Assembly: GCF_018398315.1 (NCBI RefSeq) | Contig: NZ_JAHBRW010000002.1 | Location: forward strand, 1,658,637 to 1,722,636 | DNA length: 64,000 nt | Reading direction: 5' to 3' | Origin: Chelatococcus sp. YT9 | GTDB lineage: Bacteria > Pseudomonadota > Alphaproteobacteria > Rhizobiales > Beijerinckiaceae | Part shown: piece by piece, positions 42,123 through 50,884 of the stretch | Layout: every line of letters begins with the position of its first letter | Position numbering within the stretch: the first letter of the stretch is position 1 | Notes under the pieces: generated by a model | What the model saw: the letters and a program-made list of their open reading frames with translations, nothing else | What the model was told of the DNA's origin: nothing | Databases searched by the model: none | Position numbers and translations under genes: made by a program

Positions 42123-44102
42123 TCAAGCCGCCTTCGGCGTGATGCCCGCGACGATGGCTTCCGCTTCCGCGATCGCCGCCAGCACGTCGGCCTCCGAGAC
42201 GGGCTTTCCGGCGACCGTCAGCACCTCGCGCACATGCTCGATGATGAGATGGCGATAGGACTTCGGCCGCCGCAGCACCTCGCCGGCGAGGAAGGTGCGG
42301 ATCGCCGGCGTCCAGATCTCGTTGTAGCGCTCGCGCTCCGGGCCGAAGGCGAACAGCGGCACCTCACCATGGGGCCGTGAGGCGCGCTCCGCCTCGGTCG
42401 CCGCCATGTCGACGGCCTCGGCCGTGGCGATGACGCCATAGCGGGCCTTGGCCTCGGCGGGGCTGAGAAGCTCGGCCTCAACGTCGCGGCGCACGAGCTC
42501 CGGATCGCGCGCGAAGGGATCGCCGAAACCGCCGCCCGACGGCGTGATGATCCGCACCGCGTCGCCGCGCTTCATCTGCAGCACGCGGATCTTGCCGATC
42601 GATTCCTCGGGCTTGCCGGCCGGCTTGAAGATGACTTCGCCAAGCTTGCCGAAATGCCCGCCACGGAAGCCCCACGGGCGGAAGTTGAAGCGGTTCATGC
42701 CGCGCACGGTCATGCTGGCCTCGAGCCCGGTGTTCTCGATCTCCATCACCAGAGCCGCGCCGCTGCGCCACTGCCCGGCCGACTGGGTGTCGGGCACGAG
42801 ATGGCAGGCGCGCATATGCATCACCGTTTCCACCTCGATGATCTCGGTCGGGATGCTCTTCAGCGCGCCGGAGCGGCCGTCGACGCCGTCGATGCCGTCA
42901 AGGCCCGTGCGCCCCCCGCCGCCGCCGATGATCGGGTTAAGCACGCTGACGCGCGCCCTGCCGGTCCCGGGATCGCGGGCATTGACGACGATGATGCCGA
43001 CCATGCCGGCCCCCGCCGCCATGAGGCCTTCCGGCAAGGCCTGGTTGAGGCAGCCGAGCACGGTGTCGAACACGCGCGTGCCCGCCGCTACGCGCGAGCC
43101 CATGGCCGCCGGAAATTCGGCGTTGATGACCGTGCCGCGCGGTGCCTTCATGGTGATCGGCCTGAGCAGCCCTGCGTTCTTCGGCGCGCTCGGCTCGAGG
43201 CTCATGATGTAGTAGGTCAGCGCCTGCGTCACATAGGGATGCGTGCGTTCACCGATGATGAAGTTGTAGGCCGCCGCCACCTGCGGGTCGGTGCCGGTGA
43301 AATCGAGTTCGATGTCCTCGCCCTTCACGCGCATGGTCGTGATGACATGGGCGTGCTGGTTTTCCTCGAGGCCCTCCAGGTAATCCGAGAAGGTGTATTC
43401 GCCGTCGGGAATGCGCGCGATGACGGACCGGGCCTTCAACTCCGCGAAGTCGATGACCTCCCTCATGCCGGTGCGCACGGTCTCGACGTCATAGCGGTCG
43501 CAGAGCTGGTTGAGGCGCCGGTCCATGCTCTTGAGAGCCGACAGCATCGCCTGGAAGTCGCCCCACATTTCCTCGGGAATACGGCTGTTGTCGAGGAAGA
43601 TGTTCTTGGCGTCGGGGTTGAGCTCGCCACGGCGGAACAGCTTGATCGGCCGCACGCGAAGCCCCTCCTGGAAGGACTCGGTGAAAGCCGGCGAGATGCT
43701 CCCAGGCACCGCGCCGCCGATGTCGGACGCGTGGACGAAGGACCAGCCGAAGGCGATGAGTTCGCCGTTGCGGAAGATCGGGTAGATCATGGTCACGTCC
43801 ATCATGTGCGTGACCAGCCCGTCCGTGAAGAACGGGTCGTTGGTGATGTAGCAGTCGCCCGGCTCGAAATTCTCGCGGCCGATGCGGTCGAGCGTTTCCT
43901 GCAGGGGCAGGCCGATGAACACGGTGACGCCGGACTGGCTGGGATAGGCGAAGATGTCGCCATCGGGCGTCGCCAGCGCGCATTGATAGTCCTGCACGAG
44001 CTTGACGAAGGTGGTATGCGCCGTGCGGTGCAGAACGGCCGAGGCTTCCTCGACGATCGCCGTGAAGCGATTGTTCATGATGGCGGTGCGGACGGGATCC
44101 AT
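42123..44102 (-). CDS. hyuB: Hydantoinase B/oxoprolinase subunit
   Basis: The 659-residue protein is a HyuB-family subunit of ATP-dependent N-methylhydantoinase, 5-oxoprolinase or acetone-carboxylase-type enzymes. Landmarks are IVEEASAVLHRTAHTTFVKLVQDYQCAL in parts, EPGDCYITNDPFFTDGLVTHMMDVT in parts, FVHASDIGGAVPGS, and GGGGRTGLDGIDGVDG near the glycine-rich region. It needs HyuA, encoded five bases upstream. Together they would hydrolyse a cyclic amide using ATP. The substrate is not predictable from the sequence. Confidence 0.93.
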   Translation of the reverse strand: MDPVRTAIMNNRFTAIVEEASAVLHRTAHTTFVKLVQDYQCALATPDGDIFAYPSQSGVTVFIGLPLQETLDRIGRENFEPGDCYITNDPFFTDGLVTHMMDVTMIYPIFRNGELIAFGWSFVHASDIGGAVPGSISPAFTESFQEGLRVRPIKLFRRGELNPDAKNIFLDNSRIPEEMWGDFQAMLSALKSMDRRLNQLCDRYDVETVRTGMREVIDFAELKARSVIARIPDGEYTFSDYLEGLEENQHAHVITTMRVKGEDIELDFTGTDPQVAAAYNFIIGERTHPYVTQALTYYIMSLEPSAPKNAGLLRPITMKAPRGTVINAEFPAAMGSRVAAGTRVFDTVLGCLNQALPEGLMAAGAGMVGIIVVNARDPGTGRARVSVLNPIIGGGGGRTGLDGIDGVDGRSGALKSIPTEIIEVETVMHMRACHLVPDTQSAGQWRSGAALVMEIENTGLEASMTVRGMNRFNFRPWGFRGGHFGKLGEVIFKPAGKPEESIGKIRVLQMKRGDAVRIITPSGGGFGDPFARDPELVRRDVEAELLSPAEAKARYGVIATAEAVDMAATEAERASRPHGEVPLFAFGPERERYNEIWTPAIRTFLAGEVLRRPKSYRHLIIEHVREVLTVAGKPVSEADVLAAIAEAEAIVAGITPKAA

Positions 44103-44107
44103 GGCAT

Positions 44108-46141
44108 TTACTCGCGGGACAGGATGAGATCGCCGAAGTCGTTGACGGCGGCTGTAAAATCGGGCGGCACGAGGATCGTCGTGTCGTCCTGCTCGATCAT
44201 GGCGGGGCCGGGAATGCGGGAGCCGGCGGCGAGGCGCGCGCGGTCGAACACCGGCGCCTCGCGCCAGCTGTCGGCGATGCGGATCGGGCGGCTGCCTGCC
44301 TGCTCGACGGGCATGTCGCGCAGCTTCGCCGCGTCGGCGCCCGGCGCCGGCAGCGCGCCGGAGATGCGCACCCGCAGCTGCAAATACTCGACCTCGGCGC
44401 CGGGGTCGGAATGGCTGTAGAGCCGGTCATGCTCGGCGTGGAAGGCCTCGGCGAGGCGGCCGAGATCGCCGGCGGCGAGCACATCCTCGGGAACATTGAC
44501 CTGCAGCTGGAAGGACTGCCCGCGGTAGCGCATGTCCACGAAGCGCTCGATCGCCACCTTGACGAGGAGCTCCGGCGCGATCTGCCCCGCCAGCCACGCC
44601 CGGGCGCGGGTCTCGATATCGGCGAATTGCGCCTTGAGAACGCCGGCATCGATCGTCTGGCCGTGGACGGTCGCTACCGTGTCATGGACGAGCTGCGTGA
44701 CGAGACCGCCCGAGGCGCAGAACACCGAGGGCGTCGGCGGAATGAGCACCTGGCGGATCCCCATCTCGCGGGCGAGCAGCGGGCCGTGCAGCGAGCCGGC
44801 GCCACCATAGACGACGAGCGTCACGTCTTCCGGGTCCACCCCGTGGCGGGCGAGATAGGGCAGCACGCGCGCCACCATGTTGGAGGTCGCGACCGTGAGC
44901 GCGGCCTCGGCGGCGCGCCCCATGTCGAGCCCCGCCGCGTCGCAGACGGGCTGCATCGCCCGTTCGGCGGCGGCGCGGTCGAGCCGCATGCGGCCGCCGA
45001 GGAAGTTGTCGGGGTTGAGATAGCCGCACAGGAGATAGGCGTCGGACACCGCCGGCTCCGTGCCGCCATGGCCGAAGCAGGCCGGCCCCGGCCGCGCGCC
45101 GGCGCTGCGCGGACCAACGCGCAAAACGCGCCCGTCAAGCGAGATGATGGAGCCGCCGCCGGCGCCGATCGCCTCGATCTCCGTGACCGGCATGCTGAGC
45201 GGGAAATCACCGACCTCCGCGCTCGAGGAGACGGTCGCCGTCGCGTTACGGATCAGCGAGACATCCGTCGAGGTGCCGCCCATGTCGAAGGTCAGGAATT
45301 GCCCGCCGCCGAGCCGCTCGGCTACCGCCAGCGCGGCGGTGACGCCGGAGGCCGGACCGGAGAGCAGCGTCTGCACGGGGAACTGGCGGGCCTCGGCCGC
45401 CGCCATCGCCCCGCCGTTCGAACGGGTGATGAACAGGCTCGCCTTCGGCAGGGTCTTAGCCAGGAACGCCTCGATATCAGCGATATAGGTGTTCATCTTC
45501 GGCTTCACGAAGGCGTTGAGCACGGCAACGACTGCGCGCTCATATTCGCCGATCTGCGGCCAGATCTCGCTGGAGAGCGACACGTCGACGTCGCCGAGCT
45601 CCTCGCGGATCGCCTCGCGCGCCGCCAGCTCGTGCGCCGGGTTGCGATAGCTGTGATAGAAGGCGAGCGCGAAGCCTGTCGCGCCCCGTTCGCGCGCGGA
45701 ACGGGCGGCCAAGCGCACGCCGTCGAGATCGACCGGCTTGCGCACGGAGCCATCGGCCATCAGCCGCTCCTCAATCTCGAAGACGAGATGGCGCGGCACC
45801 AGCGCCGGCACGCGCTGGTTGAAGATGTCGGTCGGCTGCTTCAGGCGCAGGCGTTGGAGGTTGAGCACGTCGCGGAAGCCCGCGGTGGTCAGGAGCGCGA
45901 TCGGCGGCGCCGAGCGCTCGATCACCGTATTGGTGCTGACGGTGGTGCCGTGGACGATCATGATGTCCTCGTCAGCGCCTGCGTCGACGCGTCCGAGCAT
46001 TTCCGTCAGGCCCGCCTTGAAGCCCTCGGCGTAGTTCGGCGGGGTCGACGGCACCTTGAAGGACACCGTCTCGCCGCCGGCAGAACGCCAGGCGACGAAA
46101 TCGGTGAAGGTGCCACCAATATCGATGCCGATGCGAAGCAT
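44108..46141 (-). CDS. hyuA: Hydantoinase A/oxoprolinase subunit
   Basis: The 677-residue protein has the ASKHA-like ATP fold: phosphate 1 loop IGIDIGGTFTDFVAW, phosphate 2 loop TFDMGGTSTDVSLI, and the adenosine-type YGGAGSLHGPLLARE. It phosphorylates the cyclic amide so that HyuB can open it, by analogy with 5-oxoprolinase. I chose ATG 46141 because the family's GIDIGGT begins right after it; ATG 46159 is in frame. It is 48 bases downstream of the permease gene in a five-gene operon. Confidence 0.93.
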   Translation of the reverse strand: MLRIGIDIGGTFTDFVAWRSAGGETVSFKVPSTPPNYAEGFKAGLTEMLGRVDAGADEDIMIVHGTTVSTNTVIERSAPPIALLTTAGFRDVLNLQRLRLKQPTDIFNQRVPALVPRHLVFEIEERLMADGSVRKPVDLDGVRLAARSARERGATGFALAFYHSYRNPAHELAAREAIREELGDVDVSLSSEIWPQIGEYERAVVAVLNAFVKPKMNTYIADIEAFLAKTLPKASLFITRSNGGAMAAAEARQFPVQTLLSGPASGVTAALAVAERLGGGQFLTFDMGGTSTDVSLIRNATATVSSSAEVGDFPLSMPVTEIEAIGAGGGSIISLDGRVLRVGPRSAGARPGPACFGHGGTEPAVSDAYLLCGYLNPDNFLGGRMRLDRAAAERAMQPVCDAAGLDMGRAAEAALTVATSNMVARVLPYLARHGVDPEDVTLVVYGGAGSLHGPLLAREMGIRQVLIPPTPSVFCASGGLVTQLVHDTVATVHGQTIDAGVLKAQFADIETRARAWLAGQIAPELLVKVAIERFVDMRYRGQSFQLQVNVPEDVLAAGDLGRLAEAFHAEHDRLYSHSDPGAEVEYLQLRVRISGALPAPGADAAKLRDMPVEQAGSRPIRIADSWREAPVFDRARLAAGSRIPGPAMIEQDDTTILVPPDFTAAVNDFGDLILSRE

Positions 46142-46189
46142 TTCACAGTTCCTGTTCAACGACGCGATGGGCCCAGCCGCGGGCCGGGA

Positions 46190-47044
46190 TCATCGCAGCT
46201 TGGGATCGAGCCGGTCGCGCAGCCAGTCTCCGGAGAGATTGACGGCAAGCGCGGTGATGAAGAGCGCGAGGCCGGGAAAAACGGAAACCTCGGGATAGGT
46301 GCCCATGTAGTTGCGGCCCTCGGCGAGCATGCGCCCCCAGCTCGGCCATGGCGGCTGCACGCCGAGGCCGAGGAAGCTCATGCCGGCCTCGAGAATGATG
46401 ACGCGCGCCAGCTCGAGCGTTGCGATGACGAGCACCGGCGTCAGCACGTTCGGCAGGATATGGACGAAGATGATGCGCAGGTTGCCGACGCCGATCGCAT
46501 AGGCCGACTGGACGAACTCACGCTCGCGCACCGCCAGCACCTGCCCGCGCACGACGCGGGCGTAGCGAACCCAGCTCGTCAGGGCGAGCACGATGATGAG
46601 GTTCTGCAGGCTTGGCCCCAGCGCCGCCACGACGAGAAGCGCGAGCAGCATCAGCGGGATCGACAGCTGCACGTCGACGAGGCGCATCAGGATGCGGTCG
46701 ACCCAGCCCTTGTAGAAGCCGGCGAACAGCCCGACGGCAACCCCGATGACGCCGCCGAGGCCGACGGCGAGCGCGCCGATCATGAGGCTGACCCGGCCGC
46801 CGTAGACGATGCGGCTGAAAAGATCGCGCCCGAGATGGTCACCGCCGAGCGGATAGCTCGCGAGATCGAGGAAGTTGAAGGACGGCGGCGCGAAACGGCC
46901 ACGCAAGTTGTTGCGGACGGGATCCGGCAGGCCGAAGAACGGCGCGAGCAACACGATCAGGATGACCGCCGCCAGCAGCACGAGGCCGATCCACCCGCTG
47001 TGAGTACCAGCAATTGCGCGGACTTTGCGGAGCGCGACGATCAT
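46190..47044 (-). CDS. Dipeptide-type ABC permease (DppC-like)
   Basis: This 284-residue inner-membrane protein has the DppC/OppC layout: a cytoplasmic N-terminus and first helix, a periplasmic loop with YPLGGDHLGRDLFSRIVYGGRVSL in parts, then five helices. The ATPase-contact loop is EREFVQSAYAIGVGNLRIIFVHILPNVL in parts. It overlaps the dppB-like gene by four bases. No dppD or dppF ATPase gene is in this operon, so energy must come from ATPases encoded elsewhere. Confidence 0.92.
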   Translation of the reverse strand: MIVALRKVRAIAGTHSGWIGLVLLAAVILIVLLAPFFGLPDPVRNNLRGRFAPPSFNFLDLASYPLGGDHLGRDLFSRIVYGGRVSLMIGALAVGLGGVIGVAVGLFAGFYKGWVDRILMRLVDVQLSIPLMLLALLVVAALGPSLQNLIIVLALTSWVRYARVVRGQVLAVREREFVQSAYAIGVGNLRIIFVHILPNVLTPVLVIATLELARVIILEAGMSFLGLGVQPPWPSWGRMLAEGRNYMGTYPEVSVFPGLALFITALAVNLSGDWLRDRLDPKLR

Positions 47045-47961
47045 CGCGACACCCGGATGCGTGGATCAAGGAGCGGGTAGATCAGGTCGATGAGCAAATT
47101 CGTGCCCACGAAAATGACGGCGATGAGGAACACGCCGGCCTGAATGATCGGGAAATCCTTGTTCTCGATGGCTTGCAGCAGAAGCCGGCCGACCCCCGGC
47201 CAGGAGAACACGGTCTCGGTGACGGCTGAACCGCCGAGGAGTTCCGCGGTGAGGATCGCCACCATGGTCACGACGGGAATGAGGGCGTTGCGCCCGGCAT
47301 GGCGGGTGTAGACCGTTCCCGGCGGAAGCCCCTTGGCGCGTGCCGTGCGGACATAATCCTCCGACAGGGCGTCGAGCATGCTGGAGCGGAACAGCCGTGA
47401 GACGGTGGCGGCGACGAAGATCGAGAGCGTCAGCACGGGCAGGACGAGGGAGGCCAGGCTGTCCCAGCCGCCGGTCGGCAGCCAGCCGAGATTCACGCCG
47501 AAATAGAGGATCAGCATGATGCCGAGCCAGAACACCGGTGTCGCCTGCCCCAGGAGCGCAACCGTCATGGCCAGGAACTCGAGGATCGAGCCGCGCCTGA
47601 CGGCGGCGACGAAGCCCGCAAGCGAACCGATGATCACACCGAGCACGATGGATGTGCCGGCGAGGATCGCAGTCGCCGGCAGCCGCTCCAGCACGAGATC
47701 CATGGCCGGCCGGAAGAACTGGTAGGACAGGCCGAAATCGCCCTGCACGGCCCGGACGAGAAAGTCCAGATACTGGATGATCATGGGGCGCTCCAGGCCA
47801 AGTTCGGCCCGGAGCGCCGCCACCTGGGCCTCCGGCGTCCCGAGGGGGAGGAGAAGGACGGCCGGATCACCCAGCATGCGTGTCACGACGAAGACGATGG
47901 TCACGATGCCCCACACCGCAACGAGCGCCTCGCCGATACGCTCTATGATGTAGCGGGACAT
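47041..47961 (-). CDS. Dipeptide-type ABC permease (DppB-like)
   Basis: The protein (306 residues) shows DppB landmarks: an N-terminal RIGEALVAVWGIVTIVFVVTRMLGDPA segment in parts, the QYLDFLVRAVQGDFGLSY loop, and the C-terminal ETVFSWPGVGRLLLQAIENKDFP in parts. It partners the DppC-like protein. Its start is 10 bases after the binding-protein gene. Likely substrate is a peptide-like or cyclic-amide compound opened by HyuAB. Confidence 0.92.
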   Translation of the reverse strand: MSRYIIERIGEALVAVWGIVTIVFVVTRMLGDPAVLLLPLGTPEAQVAALRAELGLERPMIIQYLDFLVRAVQGDFGLSYQFFRPAMDLVLERLPATAILAGTSIVLGVIIGSLAGFVAAVRRGSILEFLAMTVALLGQATPVFWLGIMLILYFGVNLGWLPTGGWDSLASLVLPVLTLSIFVAATVSRLFRSSMLDALSEDYVRTARAKGLPPGTVYTRHAGRNALIPVVTMVAILTAELLGGSAVTETVFSWPGVGRLLLQAIENKDFPIIQAGVFLIAVIFVGTNLLIDLIYPLLDPRIRVSR

Positions 47962-47971
47962 CGCGCAGGCC

Positions 47972-49507
47972 TTACTTCGTCACCACGTCGGTCGCGCGCA
48001 CCCAGTCGTCGCCGCGCGCCTTCCAAGTCCCCTTTTTCGACGTGCCGTAGGTGAAGGGCTGCGCGAAGAGGAAGATCACTGGCGCTTCCTCGCACATCCG
48101 CGCCGTCGCGGTCTTGTAGGCCTCCAGGCGCTTGGCGGGATCGGTCGTGCCACGACCGGCCTTGAGGGCTTCGTCGAAGGGCTTATCGTCGAAATAGGCG
48201 GTCGGGTTGGCCGCGGCGTAGAGGCCTAGCATGCCGTCGGCATCGAGCGTCGGCCAGGCCTGGCCCAGCAGCGCCATCTGGCCCATGTCCCGGCCCGCGT
48301 AGGTCTTGACCCAGGCGCCGAAATCCATCTCCTTGATGGTCGCCTCGATGCCCACTTCCTGCAGCTGCCCGGCAACGATCTGTCCGATTTCGCTCGCCAT
48401 GAAATAACGGCCGAGCGGCACCTCCAGATCTATCTTCAGCGGTGTCGTTATGCCGGCTTCCTTGATGAGTTGCTTGGCTTTGGCAGGATCATAGGGATAG
48501 GGCTTCAGATCCTGGTTGAAGCCGAAATAAGCCGGAGTGAGGATCTGGCATTGGCTGACGGTGCCGAGCCCGCCCAGCAGCGCCTCGACCATGCCTTCCT
48601 TGTCGACAGCATAGTTGAGCGCCTGCCGCAGCTTGGTATTGCCGGCGAGCGGCGCCTTCAGGGTATTCATCCGCACGACCATCGAGCGGCTGCTCGGCAC
48701 CCAGCCTGCGTCCGCGCGACCGCTCTTCTTGATCCGCTCGACGTCTTCCAGCGGCAGGTCGAAGGCAAGGTCGACCTCGCCGGCGAGGAGGCCGGCGACG
48801 CGTGCCGAGGCCTCCGGAATGACCCGCATGGAGACTTCGTCAAAAGTCGGCTTCTCAAGAACCGCTTTGTCGTTCGGCTCGAGGATCAACCGGTCGCCGG
48901 CGACGAACTGCTTCAGCTTGTACGGGCCCGTGCCATAGGCCTCGGTGGCCGGATTATGCGTCTTCATCCACTCCGGCGAGAGGAAGAAGATCATCGACAG
49001 CTGATCCGGGAGCGTCGGGTATGGGCCCTTGGTCTTTATGCGAACCTGCGTCGGGCTCACGACCTCGACCTCCGAGACCGGATCGAACCAGGAGCGGTTG
49101 CGTGACTTCGTCTCGGGATTGCGGATGCGGTCGATATTCCATTTGACCGCCTCTGCATCCAGCGGCTCGCCGCCGGGGAAGGTGACGCCGGGCTTCAGAT
49201 TGAACAGCCAGGCGGAATCCCCCTCCGGCTGCCAGCTCTCGGCAAGCACGCCATAAAGCTTGCCGTCCGGGCCGCGCGCGACGAGGGGGGAATAGAGATG
49301 CGTCGCGACGCTGACATCCGTGCCGACGACTTGTGCCTGGGTGGGGTCCAGGGTGTTCACAGTCGATGAAAGCGCGATGGTCAGCGTCTCCGCCGAAGCG
49401 CTGGAGGCGAGAGCCCCGGCGAGCGACGCACCAAGCAAGGCCGCGACAGTCAGGGATCGCAGCGATCCCGGCGCTGCACCGGCCAAACTCGAAATCTTTG
49501 TCACCAT
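47972..49507 (-). CDS. Dipeptide-type ABC substrate-binding protein (DppA-like)
   Basis: This 511-residue periplasmic protein has a signal peptide ending ALASSASA before ETLTIALSS, and type C binding-protein features: STVNTLDPTQAQ, VTFPGGEPLDAEAVKWNIDRI in parts, and GTGPYKLKQFVAGDRLIL. ATG 49507 has GGGAGG five bases upstream; GTG 49513 is in frame. It is the first gene of the dpp-hyu operon. A motif shared with the gene at 50885 stands 64 bases upstream. Confidence 0.93.
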   Translation of the reverse strand: MVTKISSLAGAAPGSLRSLTVAALLGASLAGALASSASAETLTIALSSTVNTLDPTQAQVVGTDVSVATHLYSPLVARGPDGKLYGVLAESWQPEGDSAWLFNLKPGVTFPGGEPLDAEAVKWNIDRIRNPETKSRNRSWFDPVSEVEVVSPTQVRIKTKGPYPTLPDQLSMIFFLSPEWMKTHNPATEAYGTGPYKLKQFVAGDRLILEPNDKAVLEKPTFDEVSMRVIPEASARVAGLLAGEVDLAFDLPLEDVERIKKSGRADAGWVPSSRSMVVRMNTLKAPLAGNTKLRQALNYAVDKEGMVEALLGGLGTVSQCQILTPAYFGFNQDLKPYPYDPAKAKQLIKEAGITTPLKIDLEVPLGRYFMASEIGQIVAGQLQEVGIEATIKEMDFGAWVKTYAGRDMGQMALLGQAWPTLDADGMLGLYAAANPTAYFDDKPFDEALKAGRGTTDPAKRLEAYKTATARMCEEAPVIFLFAQPFTYGTSKKGTWKARGDDWVRATDVVTK

Positions 49508-49570
49508 GATCACCTCCCGAAAGGACGATCCGCCCGCTACGCCCGGGCCAGCGATGTTCCCTTGGTCCCA

Positions 49571-49597
49571 TTAGTAGTCAGAGACTGAATATTCTAT
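49571..49597 (-). promoter_or_regulatory. Shared promoter/operator motif before the dpp-hyu operon
   Basis: On the minus strand the segment reads ATAG-AAT-ATTCA-N5-TGACTA-CTA. The same order of blocks (ATAG, ATTCA, N5, TGACTA, NTA) is found at 50801-50827, facing the gene at 50885. It ends 64 bases before the dppA-like ATG. The TGACT block could serve as a -35 element. The TrmB-type regulator between the two sites is the natural binder, by inference. Confidence 0.5.
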
Positions 49598-49773
49598 CAA
49601 GGGAAAAATGTGCTCAGGCGCGCCAAATGCCGGCGATCGCATTGTGGCGTTATGGCGCCGTGATGGTGACGAGCGTCTTCCGGCGAAGCACGTTCCGCTG
49701 ATTGGGGCTGATCTTTATTGTCTCGAAAGCGCGCCCAGGCACAGCACCAGCATAAGTGTCCGCGCAAACGGCC

Positions 49774-50718
49774 TTAGCCGGTCTTGGCCTTTCGCTTGCG
49801 CGGCTCTGGCTTCGGCACGCGCTTGGCGGGGGAAAAATCCTCCCGGTCCGGCTCGAAAGCGGGTTCGTAGGACAGCCGGCTGCGCACGAAGGATCGAATT
49901 TCCTCGCCGAGCGGAATCATGCCGAAGGACTGGCGCAGCTTGTAGAGCGCCGGGCCGAAGGTCTCTTCCACCTCCGTCTCGAAGCGCATCATGATCTCGG
50001 CAAGATACAACTCGTGTCGCAGAAAGACCCCCGCGAGGTAGACAAAGGAGCGATTCTCCGAAAAGGCCCCCTCCTGCCGGTCCTGCGAATGGATGAGAGC
50101 ACTGCTGAAGTCAGCGCAGATCGTGAAGAAGTCAGGGCCGAGGCTTGCACCGTTGCCCTCATGCGGCCACAGCCTGACATGGGGCAGATCCGGCAGATCG
50201 GGCTTTTCGCCGTAGTACACGAACAGGCATTCGACGTTGCGGTCCACAGCCTTGCGCAGTTCTTCCCAGACGGCTGGCGCGAGGACCGAGGGGCTGCGCA
50301 GCACGAGCTGGCGAGTCGAGCCGGCGATCAGGGCGATCAACCGGCGTTCGATGGTGGCCCATCCCTCGAGCATTTCCACATAGTCCGCATTGGCGGGCGC
50401 GCTCAGGGTCGACAGGCGGCTGACCAGCGCGTCGCATCGCTTCTGTGTCTCGCTGGCGAGGGTGCCGAAGAACTGATCCGGTGGAACAGCGACGTAGCGT
50501 GCCGGGCGCGCGGAGATCTGGGTTGTCGCGGCCCGTTTCATGAGGCCACGGATGACATTGTAGGTATTGGGAACCGGCAGGCCGGCCTGGCGTGCGAGTT
50601 CGTAAGCAGTCGCCGGGCCAATGGCGACGAGAGCGACATAGACCTTGGCTTCGTGATCGGAGAAGCCTATCGCGACCAGATCACGTTGAACGTCCTGCAG
50701 GCCGCGTTCCAACGCCAT
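49774..50718 (-). CDS. TrmB-family transcriptional regulator
   Basis: The 314-residue protein has the TrmB N-terminal HTH (LVAIGFSDHEAKVYVALVAIGPATAYELARQAGLPVPNTYNVI in parts) followed by a phospholipase-D-like effector half and a basic Lys/Arg-rich tail. TrmB proteins sense sugars or other small molecules. ATG 50718 has GAGGA upstream and starts the family match; an extension to 50814 would run through the divergent promoter. It sits between the dpp-hyu operon and the divergent gene at 50885 and probably controls both. Confidence 0.88.
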   Translation of the reverse strand: MALERGLQDVQRDLVAIGFSDHEAKVYVALVAIGPATAYELARQAGLPVPNTYNVIRGLMKRAATTQISARPARYVAVPPDQFFGTLASETQKRCDALVSRLSTLSAPANADYVEMLEGWATIERRLIALIAGSTRQLVLRSPSVLAPAVWEELRKAVDRNVECLFVYYGEKPDLPDLPHVRLWPHEGNGASLGPDFFTICADFSSALIHSQDRQEGAFSENRSFVYLAGVFLRHELYLAEIMMRFETEVEETFGPALYKLRQSFGMIPLGEEIRSFVRSRLSYEPAFEPDREDFSPAKRVPKPEPRKRKAKTG

Positions 50719-50800
50719 ATCCCGTCCTCGCCTTATCGTTTGCCGTTTGTCGTCCCTGGCCTGCCCTAGCACGGCTCGAGCGTGGCCACCAAGGCCGCGA

Positions 50801-50827
50801 ATAGTATTATTCAATTATTGACTATTA
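50801..50827 (+). promoter_or_regulatory. Shared promoter/operator motif before the 50885 gene
   Basis: ATAG-TATT-ATTCA-ATTAT-TGACTA-TTA runs here, ending 58 bases before ATG 50885. TTGACT (50818-50823) can be a -35 with TACGAA 17 bases later. It is flanked by TAGT/ACTA inverted ends. The match to 49571-49597 in block order, orientation and distance suggests coregulation. Confidence 0.55.
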
Positions 50828-50884
50828 TGAAGGTGGTAGCTACGAAGCAAGGACTGTCCAGAATGGGAATGGAGCGATCCGGCG

